DNA of 64,000 nt, from assembly GCF_033439725.1 (NCBI RefSeq), contig NW_026944388.1, forward strand, positions 3,968,001 to 4,032,000, written 5' to 3'. The first letter of the stretch is position 1. Each line of letters begins with the position of its first letter. Below the pieces are notes generated by a model, which did not search any database, was not told where the DNA came from, and saw only the letters and a list, made by a program, of their open reading frames with translations. The position numbers and the translations under genes are program-made. Shown here piece after piece: positions 11,279-25,732 of this stretch. Source of the stretch: Neurospora tetraspora. Its lineage: Eukaryota; Ascomycota; Sordariomycetes; Sordariales; Sordariaceae.

Positions 11279-14200
11279 ATTTATTATACCTTTTTATTAC
11301 GCTACGTACGCTTACCCAAAGGAAGAATAATTATAATCAATCCTAATTGTTATAACATCGCTAATTTAATATTATTAATTCGAAGTTAAAACTCATTTCT
11401 ATATAATCAAGACCCCACGTCGCAATCCCAACCTCGAACTAAATAAACCACTAAACCGAATATCGCTATTAAGCAACTCGCACTCTCTTTTCCCCTTTTA
11501 CCTACCTAGCGTATTAATCCAATAATTAATATCTAACGACATCGTTTTATACACTCCCCTAATAACCAATAATTTTCTTACTATTACTATAGTTAATGCC
11601 CTCGCTACTCTAAACCTAATTAACTAAAAATATTATTCTAACGTCGCCCAAACCTTCGAATCCCTCAATAATTAAATAATTCAAATTAATATAATTAATA
11701 AAAAGGTATTTAGCTTTACTTAACTCCCTATTTTTTTAAATAATCTTCAAGGCCTTTAATCCCCTCCACTATAATAATATTATCGCCGCCCGTATTCAAA
11801 TATAAAAAGTATAGGAAGAATTCGAAATTAACGAAATTAAATTCGCTACCGCACTCTACAACATCAAATATCGTAATAATAATATCGCTACAATCTAAAC
11901 CCAAACCCTCCTCTATGCATAAAAAATAATTAAGAATTATAATAAGGCGAATAATAACCTTTGTAATAACTACGCTAACGAATTCAAAGCTATTTATAAT
12001 ATTTATTCCAGCATTATTAACACCCTTAATAACAATATTATCGCTTTAAAGTAGAAATTCGCCAACTTTCACACCAATTCCAAAAAAGTATATAAAAAGT
12101 AGCATAATAAATATTTATAATATATTAACGACCTTTATCAACGTTTCATCGCCGCCTCTAAAGCCGAATCCATTCCTAAACCCGAAATCATCCCGCTCCT
12201 TAACGAAGATCCTAATAACAACGAAGACCTAAAAACTAAAACGATAACTTCTAACAACAATAATAGCTATAAATCAATATTATGTATTATTATATCTCCT
12301 ACTTTTGATAATAAAAGTACCTCTATCGAACGTACTACTAAGTACTATACCTAATACTTCCGTATTAAATTCGATTAAATTAATAAACCGAAAACTTTTA
12401 TTAACGAACGTACAAAATTTTTATTAATCGCCTACTCCATCGAAAACCCTTTTTTCGAAATTATCGAAACCGAATTTAATAAAATTTTCACTAATAAGCC
12501 TGCTAAATAGGGTATAACCCTCGAACTAATCGACGAACTTAATAAAAAATACAATAACGTCAATATTATTATATATTTTCGTTACGAACTAAAAAAGCTA
12601 AAAATAACTAAGGGAATAAAGTAGTAGGACTTCGAAAAGAAATTTACCCACCTTATCCATCACTATAATTTTAATAACGGTATAAAGGTTAATTACTTTT
12701 ATTGGAAAATTAATAAACGTATTTATATTACCTTGATTTACTAGAATAACCAGCCCGCTAATAATAAATATAAGGAATAACTTACTAAGGCCTACAACTT
12801 AACTAAAAACCTAGAAGATAAAAACTAGTATAAGAAGAACGCTAACCCCTTCTACAAAACCGATACTACTACTAGCACTGGTACTAACGCCTCCGCTCCC
12901 GAAACTAATACTAATTGAAGCAGTAACGCTATAAACCTTAACGCTATATCCACTTCTAATATTTAATTTTCTCGTATAATTAATAATAAAGTCTTTAAAT
13001 TCCGTATAAAAAAATAGAATATATACCTATTATAATAAAAAAGGTTACTTCTCGGCCGAATACCACTTTCGCATTAATTTTAAAAAGAAAATTAAATTTT
13101 CTACCCGTAATGAAAAGAATAAAAATGAAAATAGTAATAATAATAATAATAACGGTAATAGTAACAGCGGCTAATAACCTACCTAAGGTTAATACAACTA
13201 CGGCCAATAGCGTCCTTACAACGGCGGCGGCTATTAAATTAATACTATAAGCACTACCCCTCCTATAAATATACCGATGGGCGTTCTAAGTCCCGGTACC
13301 CCCAACCTTGGCAATTACTACTACTTAGTCCCCGTATACTAGCCCGGCTTTGTCGGTCCTATTATAAGTAATAAGAAGAACTCTATTTATAATTAGGGAA
13401 ATATATAACTTCCTAGTTAAATTGCATTTAGAGGTACTAATTTACAAAATGAAGAAGAGGAAAACAGGGGCCTATCCCTATATAACTAAGTATTATTAAA
13501 AAAATAAATCTTTAATAAATAGCCGTTATAAAGACTCTAATTTATTTAATTTTTCTATTTACGTCTCCTATAGACTGTATAAACTATATTATTTTACCTT
13601 TATTAATAGTAATTATACTACTTTTAATTTATCAACCATCGTTTTATTTATTGTTACCAACTCCCTTATTTTAAATTAATATCCCTTAAACTACTTTACT
13701 TTACTAATAGCCAAACCAAAAATAATATTACCCACTTCTCTAAATTAATAATATAAATGGGCATTTACTACGAAATTAGTGACCTACTTATCTACGATTT
13801 AATGAAGGATAACCCTATTATTTTAGGTTACTCCTAATTAATTTACTACGCTCCTAATATTAATTAACCTAATAATTGTTTTTAATTTAACACCGCCTAT
13901 AAACGGCGTAATTACTTCCTTTATAGAATTTTAATTCACTTCCGTTATATTTTGCTAACTAAATAATACGCCTTTTCAACACTTCTAATTAAAATAGCCG
14001 GCATACGCCCCGTATATAAAAGTATATTTTATAAGGAGGTCCCCAACGAAAGGGAACTAAAATAATCGCTACCATAATCGGCATCCACATACCGCCTCTC
14101 CATCTCCGCAATCGTAAAAAAGGCTACTTATTAATAATTCAACTACTTTAAAAATCGAATCGCCAACCAATTAAAGACTATACCTATTGGCAAAACCCCT

Positions 14201-17200
14201 AATAGCCCGGGCCAAATATTTATATTTACTACTTTACTTACAACTAGACCCCGCGTATTTCTAATACCCTACTAGATCGTTAGAAGGGTTCATACTAGTA
14301 ATACCGACTACCAGATACCGATTAAATTTTATAATATCCCTAAAGGTCCTATTAACACTAATAATATTAAGGAATTATTTACCTGTAATTTTAATTAATT
14401 AGCCGAAAAGTATAAGTTATAAATTATCCGAATAATATATACCAATATAAAGGAGGATATTGAGAAAATAATTATAAAGAATAAAACAAAGGAGGAAGAA
14501 GGAGCCCTAGACCTTAATAATATTAATAACGGTCTAATAAAAAATATAATAAAGGAAGTATTAAGAAAAAAAGGTTAAAAGTATAAATAATTCTTTAATA
14601 ATCATTTTCATTAATAAATCGACGCTCTAATTAATAAGGGAAACAAGGATACACTATATATAATAAAGGTAATTAACTCTATCTACTTTACTGATATAAA
14701 CGAAAATTTTCCCCGCTACGAAAAGGTTATTAATAATTACTATATAATGAATAACGTTTCTATTAATAGGATTACTTCGGAAGATATTACTAAATTTTAT
14801 AAGAAGGCTGACAAACCCCCTAAAACCGACGCTCAAATCCAAATAAAGTTACCCAAATAATATTAGTATTATACTAATATAATTGAAAAAAAGGCATTAA
14901 AGTCCTTCCTCCTATTCAATTTTATAATTTTAAATTTAAATTCCGCCCGGGAGTTATATTGCCCGCCTTTCGTAATTGCGCTTTTAACCCCGATAAATTT
15001 AACGTTATTAAAAAAGTAAATTAATAATAACCTTAAAAGGAAATTTATTAAGCCTTCTCAATCCGAAGTATCAATACTAATTTTATTCATTAAGAAACTA
15101 AGCAGCGGGGTACGTATTTATATTAATTATAAAGGTATTAATAATATAATTTTCAAATCCCGCTACCTCCTACTATTAATTAAAGAAACTCTTAACGCGA
15201 TTTACCGTACTAAAATTTTCACCAAACTAAATATAATCGCTATATTTAATTATATTCGCATTAAATAAGGCTACAAATAACTAACCGCCTTTATTACACA
15301 ATTTAATCTATTTAAATCTTTGATAATACTATTTAGTTTATAAAGCGCCCTTAGAGCTTTCTAGAATTATATTAATAATATCCTTTATAATATCTTTAAC
15401 GTTTACGCAACCGCCTACTTTAATAATATCCTTATCTATTCCGATAACGTACAAGATTACAAATGCCACATTAATAATATACTTAATAAACTCGCTAAAG
15501 CGGGCCTTAATATCGATATGAATAAATATGAATTCTATATAATAGGTACGAAGTATCTAAATTTAATCATTATATTAAACAATATCGAAATAAATCTAGA
15601 AAAAAATCAAAGCAATTACCGACTGGTAAACGCCTGAATTTAAAAAATCCTTACAATCCTTCTTAAACTTTACAAATTTCTATAAACGTTTTATTAAGGA
15701 TTTTTCAACTATAGTAACCCCGCTTTACAAACTTATTAAAAAGAATATAATCTAGACTTAGAATAATAATTATTAAAAAACCTTCGAATCCCTAAAGAAA
15801 GCTTTTACTAAAGGCCCCGTATTCGAAATCTATAACTAGATTAAAAAAACCGTCGTCGAAACGGATACCTCCAATTAGGCCGCGGGCGGCACCCTTTTAC
15901 AATATAGTAATAATAATGTCCTTTACCCAATCGCCTACTTCTCCGCTAAATATACTTCTCAAAAATATAATTACAACGTTTATAATAAGGAATTATTAGT
16001 TATTATTAAAGCCTTAAAGGAGTAGAGGCCGGAATTCGAAGGAACGTAATAACTATTTAATATCTTAATAAATTATAAAAATTTATACACTTTTACGATT
16101 AATAATTAATTAATTTAATGCTATATATATTAATCCCAATTCTTATCCTAATTTAATTTCTTAATTAAATATACCCCCGGTTCGAAGAACCTTCGCCCAA
16201 ATATTTTAAACCATAAACTAAATGACCGCCCTAACGACGTAAAAAACGATAGATTCATAGCGCGTAAACGGACTTTATTAGACCCCTTATAATTTAAATA
16301 TAATTATTTCAAAGACCCCGCGGCTACATTTTCTCTTTACTTACTAAATATAAATAACTTCAATAATAAATCGATTAACGATTTAATCCGGGCAAATTAT
16401 AAAACTTCTATTTTCTTATAAAAATTAATCTCTTATTTAATAAATGAAATAAAACGCTAATAGCTATTAATAATTAGGAAGGTTTTCTATTATACCTTTT
16501 TAAAATATTATATTATTAATAATATTGTAAAATAGTAAAATAGAATTATTATTAACCTTTATAATAAAGAACTCTAATTCTAATTAATTAATCGCTAATA
16601 TAATTCCCCGAGCGCAAATTACCCCAATTATAACGCCACTTATAAGCTCCTATAATATAAATTCTATTAGAAGGGCATATATAACGATATAAAGATTTTT
16701 TATAAAGGCTATTTCCTATATATAAAGATTAAATCGGTAAAGTAAGGCTCCGCTAGCTACCTTCAACCCGTAGCCGTATCTTTAGTACTGTAAAAGGATA
16801 TTACAATCGACTATATTACCCCGCTGGTTAAAAACACTTACTTTAACTAAATTTTCAAATATATTACTATCATTGTCGACCGTTTAATTAAAATATAGTA
16901 CTATATCCCGACTATAACCCTAGAAGCGGAAGAACTCGCGGACCGTTTTATTAATTATATTTATTTAATTTATAACCTACTAATTAATGTACTATTAAAT
17001 AGGGGCACCTAATTTATATTTCTAATCTACTATCTAAAAGAAATTATTCATTATCCGTAAATTAATTTCCGCTTTCTACCCTTAAATTAACGTTCAAACC
17101 GAAAGGATTAATATAAAAAAAAATAATTCTTATGGCTATATATTGATTAAATATAAACGGATGAAATAAAACAGTTAGTAATCGTAGAGTTCGTTAATAA

Positions 17201-18299
17201 TAATACTATATCGTTGTCGATAAATATTTCCCCCTTCTTTATTAATTATAAATATTACCCCCGAATAAGTACCGAACTTCGTATATTACCCCCTCCTGAT
17301 CGATCTCCGGCCTAATTAAAAGAGTATTATAAAGCTTCTAAATTAACGGACTACTTCTAAAAGATTTAAAACTTCGTAATCTAATAAACTCGCCGTACCT
17401 AAGAGTAATATAAGGATAACGCCAATAGGAAACGCATCGATTCCCCTAAATACCGCCCCAACAATATAATCTTTCTAAATATAATAAACCTCGCTAATAG
17501 TCGCCTATACTTAAAATTCTCGCTTTATTAAGAAAGACCGTTTAGAATCACCCAAGTTAAATCTTACACTATTTACCTCACCTTACTAACCAATATAAAA
17601 TATTTACTAATTTTTTACATGTTTATAATATAATTATAATTTGGCAAAAAATTATTAAAATAAAATATATCATCCGATATTAGGGCAAATAATAGTCGCA
17701 TTATAATTCGAATGGACAATTAAAAAGAATATAAAGAATAAGCTTTCGAAAAGTTTATCGATTATACCTAATTAAATGGTAATTCGTACTAATATTACCA
17801 TATTAAATAAAAGACTAAGAACCCCACCTAAAAACCCGTAAATAATATTATCGATTACAAATATCACCTATAGTAATTCTATCGTAAAAACCCGGACAAA
17901 CCAGTTTCCCCAAAAGTTTAAAGCCTTCTATACCACCTCGCTTCTAACTCTCCAACCCCCGCCTCCGACTCTCCAACTCCCACCCCCACTCCTAAACCTC
18001 CGTACTAACGCTCCGCCCGCTTCTAATAAAAAGAAACCGCCTCGGTTATCGATATAACGAAGCCGCTCCTAAATTCGGTTACAACAATCGAAATAAATAT
18101 GACGATCAATAAAGACGTAAAGGATAAACTATATCTAGTATTTAATAAAATTACACAACGTTTAATAAATATATAATCAAGAAAACTACCTCGAACACAA
18201 TTTATAAATTATAATAAAATAATATAAAGGGATAAATCTATTATTACACATATATATAGATTCTTTTCAACTCTACGAACTTCTTTTAAAAGGGGATAA

Positions 18300-18562
18300 T
18301 ATCACAAAGCTAGCTTATAATATAATTACACTACACTAACTACACATATACCATACCAAAGCTAATACTATAGTCCAAAACTATACACTCACACACTAAT
18401 TACATACTCTAATCACGTACAGTCTTACGTACGCACGCACGGACTGGCCTGCTTAGGCTCTCGCCCATATAGCCAATCCTCTACGCACACTTCCTTTTCT
18501 CTCCTTCGTACAATAACACATATCTTACCCTACCCCCAACGGTGCCCTCTCGCCCCGTAATA
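18300..18562 (+). repeat. 3' LTR of inner element (263 bp)
   Basis: TATCACAAAGC...GCCCCGTAATA; partner of 11016-11278, same length. Confidence 0.82.
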
Positions 18563-21500
18563 TTAAGCATACCTCCTCTTCATCTTTATTAGTAAGTAAA
18601 CGACCGCGTCGATTCCCGTATAAATTTTATAAATAGCTAGACTATAATTTAGATAAGTACTATTATATTAGGTTATAGTTGGTTCATAAAGGTTGGATCG
18701 AAAGTCTTATTATTAAGAAGCGCGCGTATACTAATTTAAAAAAAGATAAAATATTTAAAAAAGCTATTAACCGTTTGCTAACGTAGTAGGATAATAAGGA
18801 CTAAAATAATTAATTCTATAGTCGCCGGGTAGGTAAGAATAGTTTCTTAGTATTTGTAGCGAAATATAGCGCTATATACTTACTAAGAGATTTTATAATC
18901 TTCGATTTAAGTATAGTAATATATATCTTTAATAAGGTTAATTATTTCGAAAACTTTACCTCTTTAAATATTAGTAATTATATGTAGGCGGGAAATAAAT
19001 AGATGTTTATAGAGGGGTATAATATTATTATAATTATAATTTAGGACGACGACGGAAATAGAGAGCTTTAGCTCCCTAACGTCGCTCTAATACCGGGTAT
19101 AGTTTATAATTTCGTCTCTTTAAAATAATTTGAGGATGAATAAATTTATTAAGACTATAAAAATAATTATTTATATTCAGGCCTTGCGGACTCCTTTATT
19201 TATTATGTCCTTTTTCAATATAAATAATTTATCTTAAAATATATCCCTCTATAGAATAGTATTAATAAATCTTCTTTTACTATACGGTATAAAAATTATA
19301 TTAAATAGAAACTTTAAGAGGGTAAACCCCTTCGCTAGTATTTTCGATTTAGCTACCCAGGACCCGAAATTTTAATTAAATTAACGGAGTAAACGTATAG
19401 CGTACGATTTAAAGGACCGGATATAATATATTACAAATTATATACTAAAATTAAATTAAAGTATTAAGTACGTAGAGAAGTTTGTAATTACTTAGAGGGC
19501 TTTAAATCATAATTATTTATCGATTTCTTTTTTTGTACGGAAATAAACGTAAGGGGTTAGAAATATTTAAATTTAACAATAATCGTAAATCGGTAATTTA
19601 AATTCGTCTAAATATATTACTTAAATAATAAAAAAGCCGAATTAATTATTACGTATTTAGAATCCCTTTATATAGGATTATAAATTCAATATTAAATCAT
19701 ACTTTAAGTAGTCAAATACGATAACGAGATAATTAGTAGTAAAAAAACCACTATATAATTTATTATAAAGGGAATTAATATCGAACTTTCAGCGCTTTAT
19801 ATATAAATTTAAAATAGCGGCGTAGAGCGTTTAGGAGGTATAATTAAGATTAAGGGTACGGTAATACGATTAAGTGTAAATCTTCTTTACGACCTATAGA
19901 TAGAAATTATTAGAGTAGTTGTATTTATATAATTTAATTTATAAAGTAGAATATTATTAGAAATTTCCCTAAGACCGATTCGAAACGTATTATTAATTTA
20001 AAAACAGTATTACTCCTCTATTAGACTCTTCCCTTACTATTATATACTTTAAAGTATATAATTATAAAGCTTTTACTTTTATAATAAAAATTATAAAAGA
20101 ATAGAATAAATTGATAAAGTTTAAGGACTATATTTAAATCGGCTATTTAATTAAATATTAGTCAACGAATATTTATAGGATTTAGAATCCTTATATTAAT
20201 TCTATTATTATTATACAAAACGTTATATTTAATAAAAACGAAGTCTTTCCTAGTAGTAACGTTAAAGAAATTTATAATACCCTTAATATTTCTCTTAAAG
20301 AGTTGGCTATATAATTAAAAGATCTTTATTAAATAGATATCGCATAAATAAACATCTTATAGGTCGAGGCTATATTTATTTTAAATAATAGAATTCTTAA
20401 CCTTATTATCTATGATTTTCTTATCGAGATTGAAAATATATTAAGGGAAGAGGAAGAATTAGAGTCTTTAGAAATATAAACGTAATTTAAATTTTTAAAA
20501 GTCTTATAAGTATTAGAAATATAATTATAAATAGGTTTAGAGATATTATAAGGATCTTTAAAACCTTTACTATTGCCGTCTATATAATTGTCGTCGGATT
20601 TTTAAAATATAGATTTAAATTTAAAGGATAAAGAAGAGAACTATTTCCCTATACCTCCTAAAAGCCTAATTACGTTTCTAATAACTGACTTTTCTCATTC
20701 TAACGAAGATTTATAATTAACTATAAATTAATACCTTTATTAGGCCGCGTCGTTTTTATTTATAAAGGGCAATCGACCGGTAGGATTTTAAGGAAATAAA
20801 ATTGTAGATTAAACTTTTTTAAAGGAAATAAGAGAGAGGGGTATCGATATTAATCCTAGCTATAATCCTAAATTAAAAATAATGAAGGAAATTATCAACC
20901 GCTATAGAATAAAAAGTATATTAAAGACCCTCTATCGAATTAATTTCCTACTTCTTTTAAAATACTATAGTAATTTTAATTTTTATCCCTTTAGAGAACT
21001 CTTTAAAATTATAGAGAAAGAATACCTAAATAAATATAAGGATAAGAAATTTTAGAAGTAAATTAGTATTAAGGAAGTAGGAGATAACGAAATATTTAAT
21101 TCGATATAAGTACATATTTACAAATTCGATTAAAACGGCCGGTTTTTTAAATATAAAGTACGTTTAATTATACGTAGGTATTAATAATTTAAAGATAGTA
21201 TACGTAAAATATACGTAACGAGTCTGATTATTGAATGGTTCTATATTCTAATAATTATAATTATTTACTTCAATTTCGATTTAATTTAATATAACGTAAA
21301 GAACCCTTTTATTAATACCATACTTGATAAAGTAGTATTTATGAAGGCTCCCTTTAAATATATTAGGAAAGGCTAAGTATTTTAATTACTATACTCGCTA
21401 TATAGTTAATAAAGATCTCTCCTCTTCTAATAGTAATAATTTACTAAGACCTTTGTAATTATAAGTATAAACCCTCTCCCTATAAAGCTTAGCATCCTAA

Positions 21501-22752
21501 TTAAAGATAATGTATTCCTCTTTTTTTATATCGATAATATTATTATTATTTCTAAGTATAGGAATAAAGAGATTATTATAATTAAAGGGGTAATAGCTAT
21601 TATAGAAAAGAAATATTAATTAATAAGTAAAGAACTATTAAAGTAGTGTTTAGGCATCGAGATTATTTAAGACTGAAAGAAGAAATTAATTTAATTATTA
21701 TAGCGCGATTATATTTAAAAAATTATATTCTACGCCTATAATTAAGAAAGAATTCCTACTTTATTAAAATAGCGTAACCCCGACGAAATTTATATATATT
21801 AAATTAAAATTAGTTCGATTCTCTATATTACTATTACGTTACGATTAGACGTAACCTTCCTAATCTCTAAACTCGCTCAATTTAATTCAAACCCCAATCC
21901 AACGTATTATACGGCTATAAATAAAATACTCCTCTACCTTCTAATAATTCAAAACTATACTCTTTAATTAAATAGTAAAAATTATTAAAATTTCTATATT
22001 ATAATTAATTCCTTATTTATAAAAAGCTTTCTTAATTGAAACAATTTATAAGTATTTGTATTTAAATTATTGAAGGTTACTATCGACTAGTATACTAATA
22101 AATAAAATATAATTATAACTTCATTTATAGAGGTTAAATTACTATTCTTTAATTAAGGAATTAAGGAAGTAATTTACACCCGCCGTCTTTTTAATAAATT
22201 TACCCTAGGATTCGAAAATTAAGAGGCTACGCCTATATATTATAATAATAAAGATATAATATAATTTATTGTAAAAGAAGGAATTCGGTTCGTAATTAAA
22301 TTCAAATATATTAATATATACAAATATTAATTAAAATAAACGTAAGAGAGGAAATTAGTAGATGTAGTCTACGTACTTACTAAAGAGCAGATTGCGGATA
22401 GCTTTATAAAGAGTTTCTTTCCTATAATATATTTAAATTTTATAGAATAGTTGGGATTCGTAGAATTATAGCGGCTATAAATTCAATTGCGAAAGTTTAA
22501 TAGCGGAAATATTATTATAAACTGTTTAAAAGGTATAGAGGATTCTATAAAGGAGGATTTGGATAACGAATCGGTAAGTATAACGGTAAGTATAATAAAG
22601 TAAGACTTTTACAAATAAAAGTTTAAAAGCTACTATAACAAAGAAGTAATTTAGGAATAATATTATTTCTAGCCAGTTTTAGGAGGATTTTAGGGCATTT
22701 CAGAGCATATTTAGGTAGATTTGGCGTAGTTTGTATAATAGATTTAAGGGGG

Positions 22753-22919
22753 TGTATTAAAGGCTAAGGAATCTACTGGGCGTGCACGTGCCTAATTGGG
22801 CTAGGATATACGGGATTTATCTAGATGCTAGAGCTTCGAGTCTGCAGAGCCAGTCTTACACACATACACACAATCAAGCCACGTTGAACCCCATATCGAT
22901 TATTACCAGTAATATCACA
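22753..22919 (+). repeat. 3' LTR of outer element (167 bp)
   Basis: TGTATTAAAGG...TATCACA; partner of 9812-9977. It is followed at once by the TAACC target duplication (22920-22924). Confidence 0.88.
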
Positions 22920-22924
22920 TAACC

Positions 22925-25134
22925 CCGCCGTAACTCCTCGAGCTTATGCCGGCTTGAAGCTGCCGCCCGCTGTCATTGATTGCTGCTTCAGTGGTGACTT
23001 TAACAGTTCGATGAGATCTCGACTCTGAAGCTCTACAATCTACTCGCAATTACATATCCTCTTGCGCTCACAAAGTAAGAAAGAAACCAGAGATGGTCAC
23101 GAGAATGGTTTGAAAGTGGATGAGGACGGTTGTCAGGTCGAAAGAGGGGAAAGAAGGTGATGTCCTGTTGGAGTGACCATGACCTGGTGGTTTGTTGCTC
23201 CCATCATTTGTGTTAGCACATGAGGTTGCTATCGGGCGCTTGGGCACTAAAATCAACACCTGTCCGTCTTTCTCAAGCAACACAAGCACTCAACGGATGA
23301 ACGTCCATTTGGGCCTGGAATCATGCGCATTTGGAAGCAGGTGCATGGATCGTACGTTTCATTCATTTCCAAGACAATCGTCGGGCGCAATTTCCTCTTT
23401 CGTTTTCAACTCACTCTGGATTTCACGGTCAATCTTGCGTCTTGTTTCTCCGAGGTGCTGTGAGGTCAAATTCTGGTTGTGGTACTAACAACTGCTCGGC
23501 GAAGATATCACTCGTAACTGATAGTGCAGTATCACTCATTGCGCTCGGACCCACTCCTATCTCATGTGTTCCTGCATTAGCTTGGCACTCTGTGACTTAA
23601 ACTTTGCTCATCGTTCATCTCGCGCTCTTGTCGTTTTCCTCTTCTTGCAACACCAAACTCTGGTGGCACCTCAACGTCCACATGAATCTTCCACGAAGCC
23701 AATCGTCGGATTTCAATCCGAGCACTGCGCGGCTGATGCTTGCCACCGATGCGCCTTTATTTGCTACCCATCATTTCCAGCAATGCCTTGATGTTAGGAA
23801 CACTGATGCGATGAGGATGAACGCCTTGTTTATCGGGTCCAACTTCTCGTCTGCTTTTTCAAGTTGCCGTCGAACCTATTTCAAGTCGGACACATTCCAA
23901 GATCATGTGCCGGATAAACCCAAGATCATGGACTGCTCGGATGCCGCTACATCCGCCAGATGTCGACCGGATAGCCTGCTTCGCGATGCACTCGTTCCTA
24001 ATTTCCGGCCCGTTATGCAAATCAACAACTGTCCAGTCCAGTCCAGACGTGGAAGGTTCACGGCGGATCTTACTGACCGTGATCCTTGGCGTGCACACCG
24101 GCGTGGTGCCAGTCAGCGCACGGTCAATATCCCTTGCTGATAATACACAGCAAAGTAGGAAATGAATCGTGAATTGATGAGAATCAGGAAAATACGATGA
24201 ATTATTCTCCAATAGCAACATCGCGGCACCTGGAATCCGTCTGGGCTAACAAAAGCCGTCGACACGGCCATGTGTATGACGTCTAAAAGGTTCGTTCCGC
24301 GACTCTCCTATAACACCCTCATGCTATAGAATCGATGTCATGCCCTTCCAGAAACACGGTGGTGTAGGGTCAGTTAGCTAAGAAATCCTCCCCTGGATAG
24401 CTGGAACGACGCCTCCAATGCAACACCGTTGACGTGCCTGCAAAACCCTTGAGCCTCCATTCGTGTTCCCCCAGCTACCGAGAACCAATAACCGCCATCC
24501 CAGCTCCCGGTCCCCCGGGGTGAAAGCAAGAAAACTTGCAGACACAAGACGTCGGTTTAATATAATTTCCCTCCATGCAAGGGGCAACATGTCTAATTGG
24601 GGCTTCATGCCAAAGGTTCAACCTCTACAAAGCTCCGGAGTTTAGAGATCGTCGGCGGCCTTCAAGATTGCCTTGGAAAGAAGCGAAACAGTTTGTGGTT
24701 CCCGAGTCTGAGCGGCTCAAGACCATTGCTGGGCACTTATTGCTAATGACGTAGCATTATAGTCTCTATGTGGTTCACCGATATCGACGAGACATTGCAA
24801 GACAACTCTCAGCCAGGCAGGGCATAGACGGCATTGACTCAATGTTGTAATCTCAGGGTCTGATCGCAACTTGTCGCCGGACTCCAGCTTCGTCACTAGG
24901 AATCTCAACGTGCCATCAGCGAAGTCAAGAAACAGGACGACATGAGACACCGGCACATGGTAGGCTGGGATAGACTACCACGCTGGCAACCGGCTATGCG
25001 AGTAGTATGGCATTTATGGAGTCGTCGTCATGGTGGTGGTGCGGCTGGATCAGGAACGGGAGGTAACCCAACTCCGAAGTGGAAGTTGACGACGTCAACA
25101 CCCTTTTCCATCCGTCATGAGCCTCCAGATCCGT
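22925..25134. other. Stretch without a supported gene, upstream of the hydrophobin
   Basis: Normal base composition returns immediately after the retroelement. Open frames up to 178 codons occur on both strands (for example 23604-24140 +), but none shows a family, a signal peptide or supporting splice sites. Probably long regulatory DNA for the hydrophobin; I see no RNA gene here. Confidence 0.45.
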
Positions 25135-25142
25135 GTATAAGA
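25135..25142 (+). promoter_or_regulatory. Probable TATA element of the hydrophobin gene
   Basis: TGTATAAG lies about 145 bp before the hydrophobin ATG. A leader rich in CAA/ACAAC follows, the usual form of strongly expressed Neurospora genes. Confidence 0.4.
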
Positions 25143-25283
25143 AGGAGGAGGACTTCTGCTCATCTCCACATGCTCTTCTCATCATCATCAGCTCAGCAAT
25201 CAACACTCAACAAGCCTCTTCAAGCCTACTCAACAACCAAACAACCACTTCCAAACCAAAACCACAACACACAAACCATCAAA

Positions 25284-25732
25284 ATGCAGTTCACCATCGC
25301 CACCGTCCTCTCCCTCCTCACCGTCGCTCTCGCCGCTCCTGCGGTCATCGAGCGTCAGGTCCCCTACATTCCCTGCTCCGGCCTCTACTCCAACGCCCAG
25401 TGCTGCGCTACTGACGTTCTCGGTGTCGCTGACCTTGACTGCGCCAACCGTGAGTTATTCCTTTCTGATAAACACCAGCTCGCTCTTCGGAGACCAAATC
25501 CTGACACTTCCGTCCTCACAGCCACGGAAACCGTCACCAGCGCCGCCAACTTCCAGTCCACCTGCGCTGCTATCGGCCAGCGTGCTCGCTGCTGCGTCTT
25601 GCCTGTTGTGAGTACCTACCCTGAATCTTGCTCGAGACAGAGCTTTGAAGGTATTACATGGTGCTGACCTCTGGCGAACAATAGCTCGGCCAGGGCGTCC
25701 TCTGCCAGGCACCCGCTGGTGTCCCGGCCTAA
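25284..25732 (+). CDS. Class II hydrophobin
   Basis: Exons 25284-25449, 25522-25607 and 25685-25732 give 99 aa. Residues 1-18 are a signal peptide (LLTVALA-AP), followed by a possible Kex2-type site (ERQ). The mature protein has the eight-cysteine signature: C, CC (NAQCCATD), C (LDC), C (STC), CC (RARCCVLP), C (GVLC). The tight class II spacing and the hydrophobic LGQGVLCQAP end match the cerato-ulmin family. It self-assembles at air-water interfaces and coats hyphae or spores. Intron positions after the fourth and seventh cysteines are typical for the family. The start has a good CAAA-ATG context. Confidence 0.95.

Larger units (their letters stand above)
11016..18562 (+). mobile_element. 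Inner LTR retroelement, Gypsy-type, nested in the Copia-type element, RIP-degraded
   Basis: Two similar 263-bp LTRs (11016-11278 and 18300-18562) bound about 7 kb of AT-rich interior. The flanking pentamers are ATAAG and TTAAG (four of five match), consistent with a target duplication. Both LTR ends read TA...TA, as expected if TG...CA ends were RIPed. Traces in the interior run gag (about 11.4-13.2 kb), protease/reverse transcriptase (about 13.5-15.6 kb), RNase H, then integrase (about 16.6-17.3 kb). Reverse transcriptase before integrase is the Gypsy/Ty3 order. The coding capacity is broken throughout. It splits the outer element, so it arrived later. Confidence 0.85.
9812..22919 (+). mobile_element. 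Outer LTR retroelement, Copia-type, RIP-degraded, carrying a nested insertion
   Basis: A 166-bp LTR (9812-9977) and its partner (22753-22919) both begin TG and end CA. They are flanked by the same five bases TAACC (9807-9811 and 22920-22924), a clean target-site duplication. Interior parts of the outer element are 9978-11015 (gag-like) and about 18563-22752. Traces there suggest integrase before reverse transcriptase/RNase H, the Copia order. The interior is saturated with C-to-T/G-to-A type change and broken throughout, so it is a fossil. Age cannot be read from LTR divergence because RIP, not a clock, made the changes. It must be older than the element nested within it. Confidence 0.88.

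Noticed and set aside
23604-24221. Opposing frames of 178 and 120 codons upstream of the hydrophobin
   Set aside because: Neither has a recognisable domain, and each lies over the other with no way to choose.
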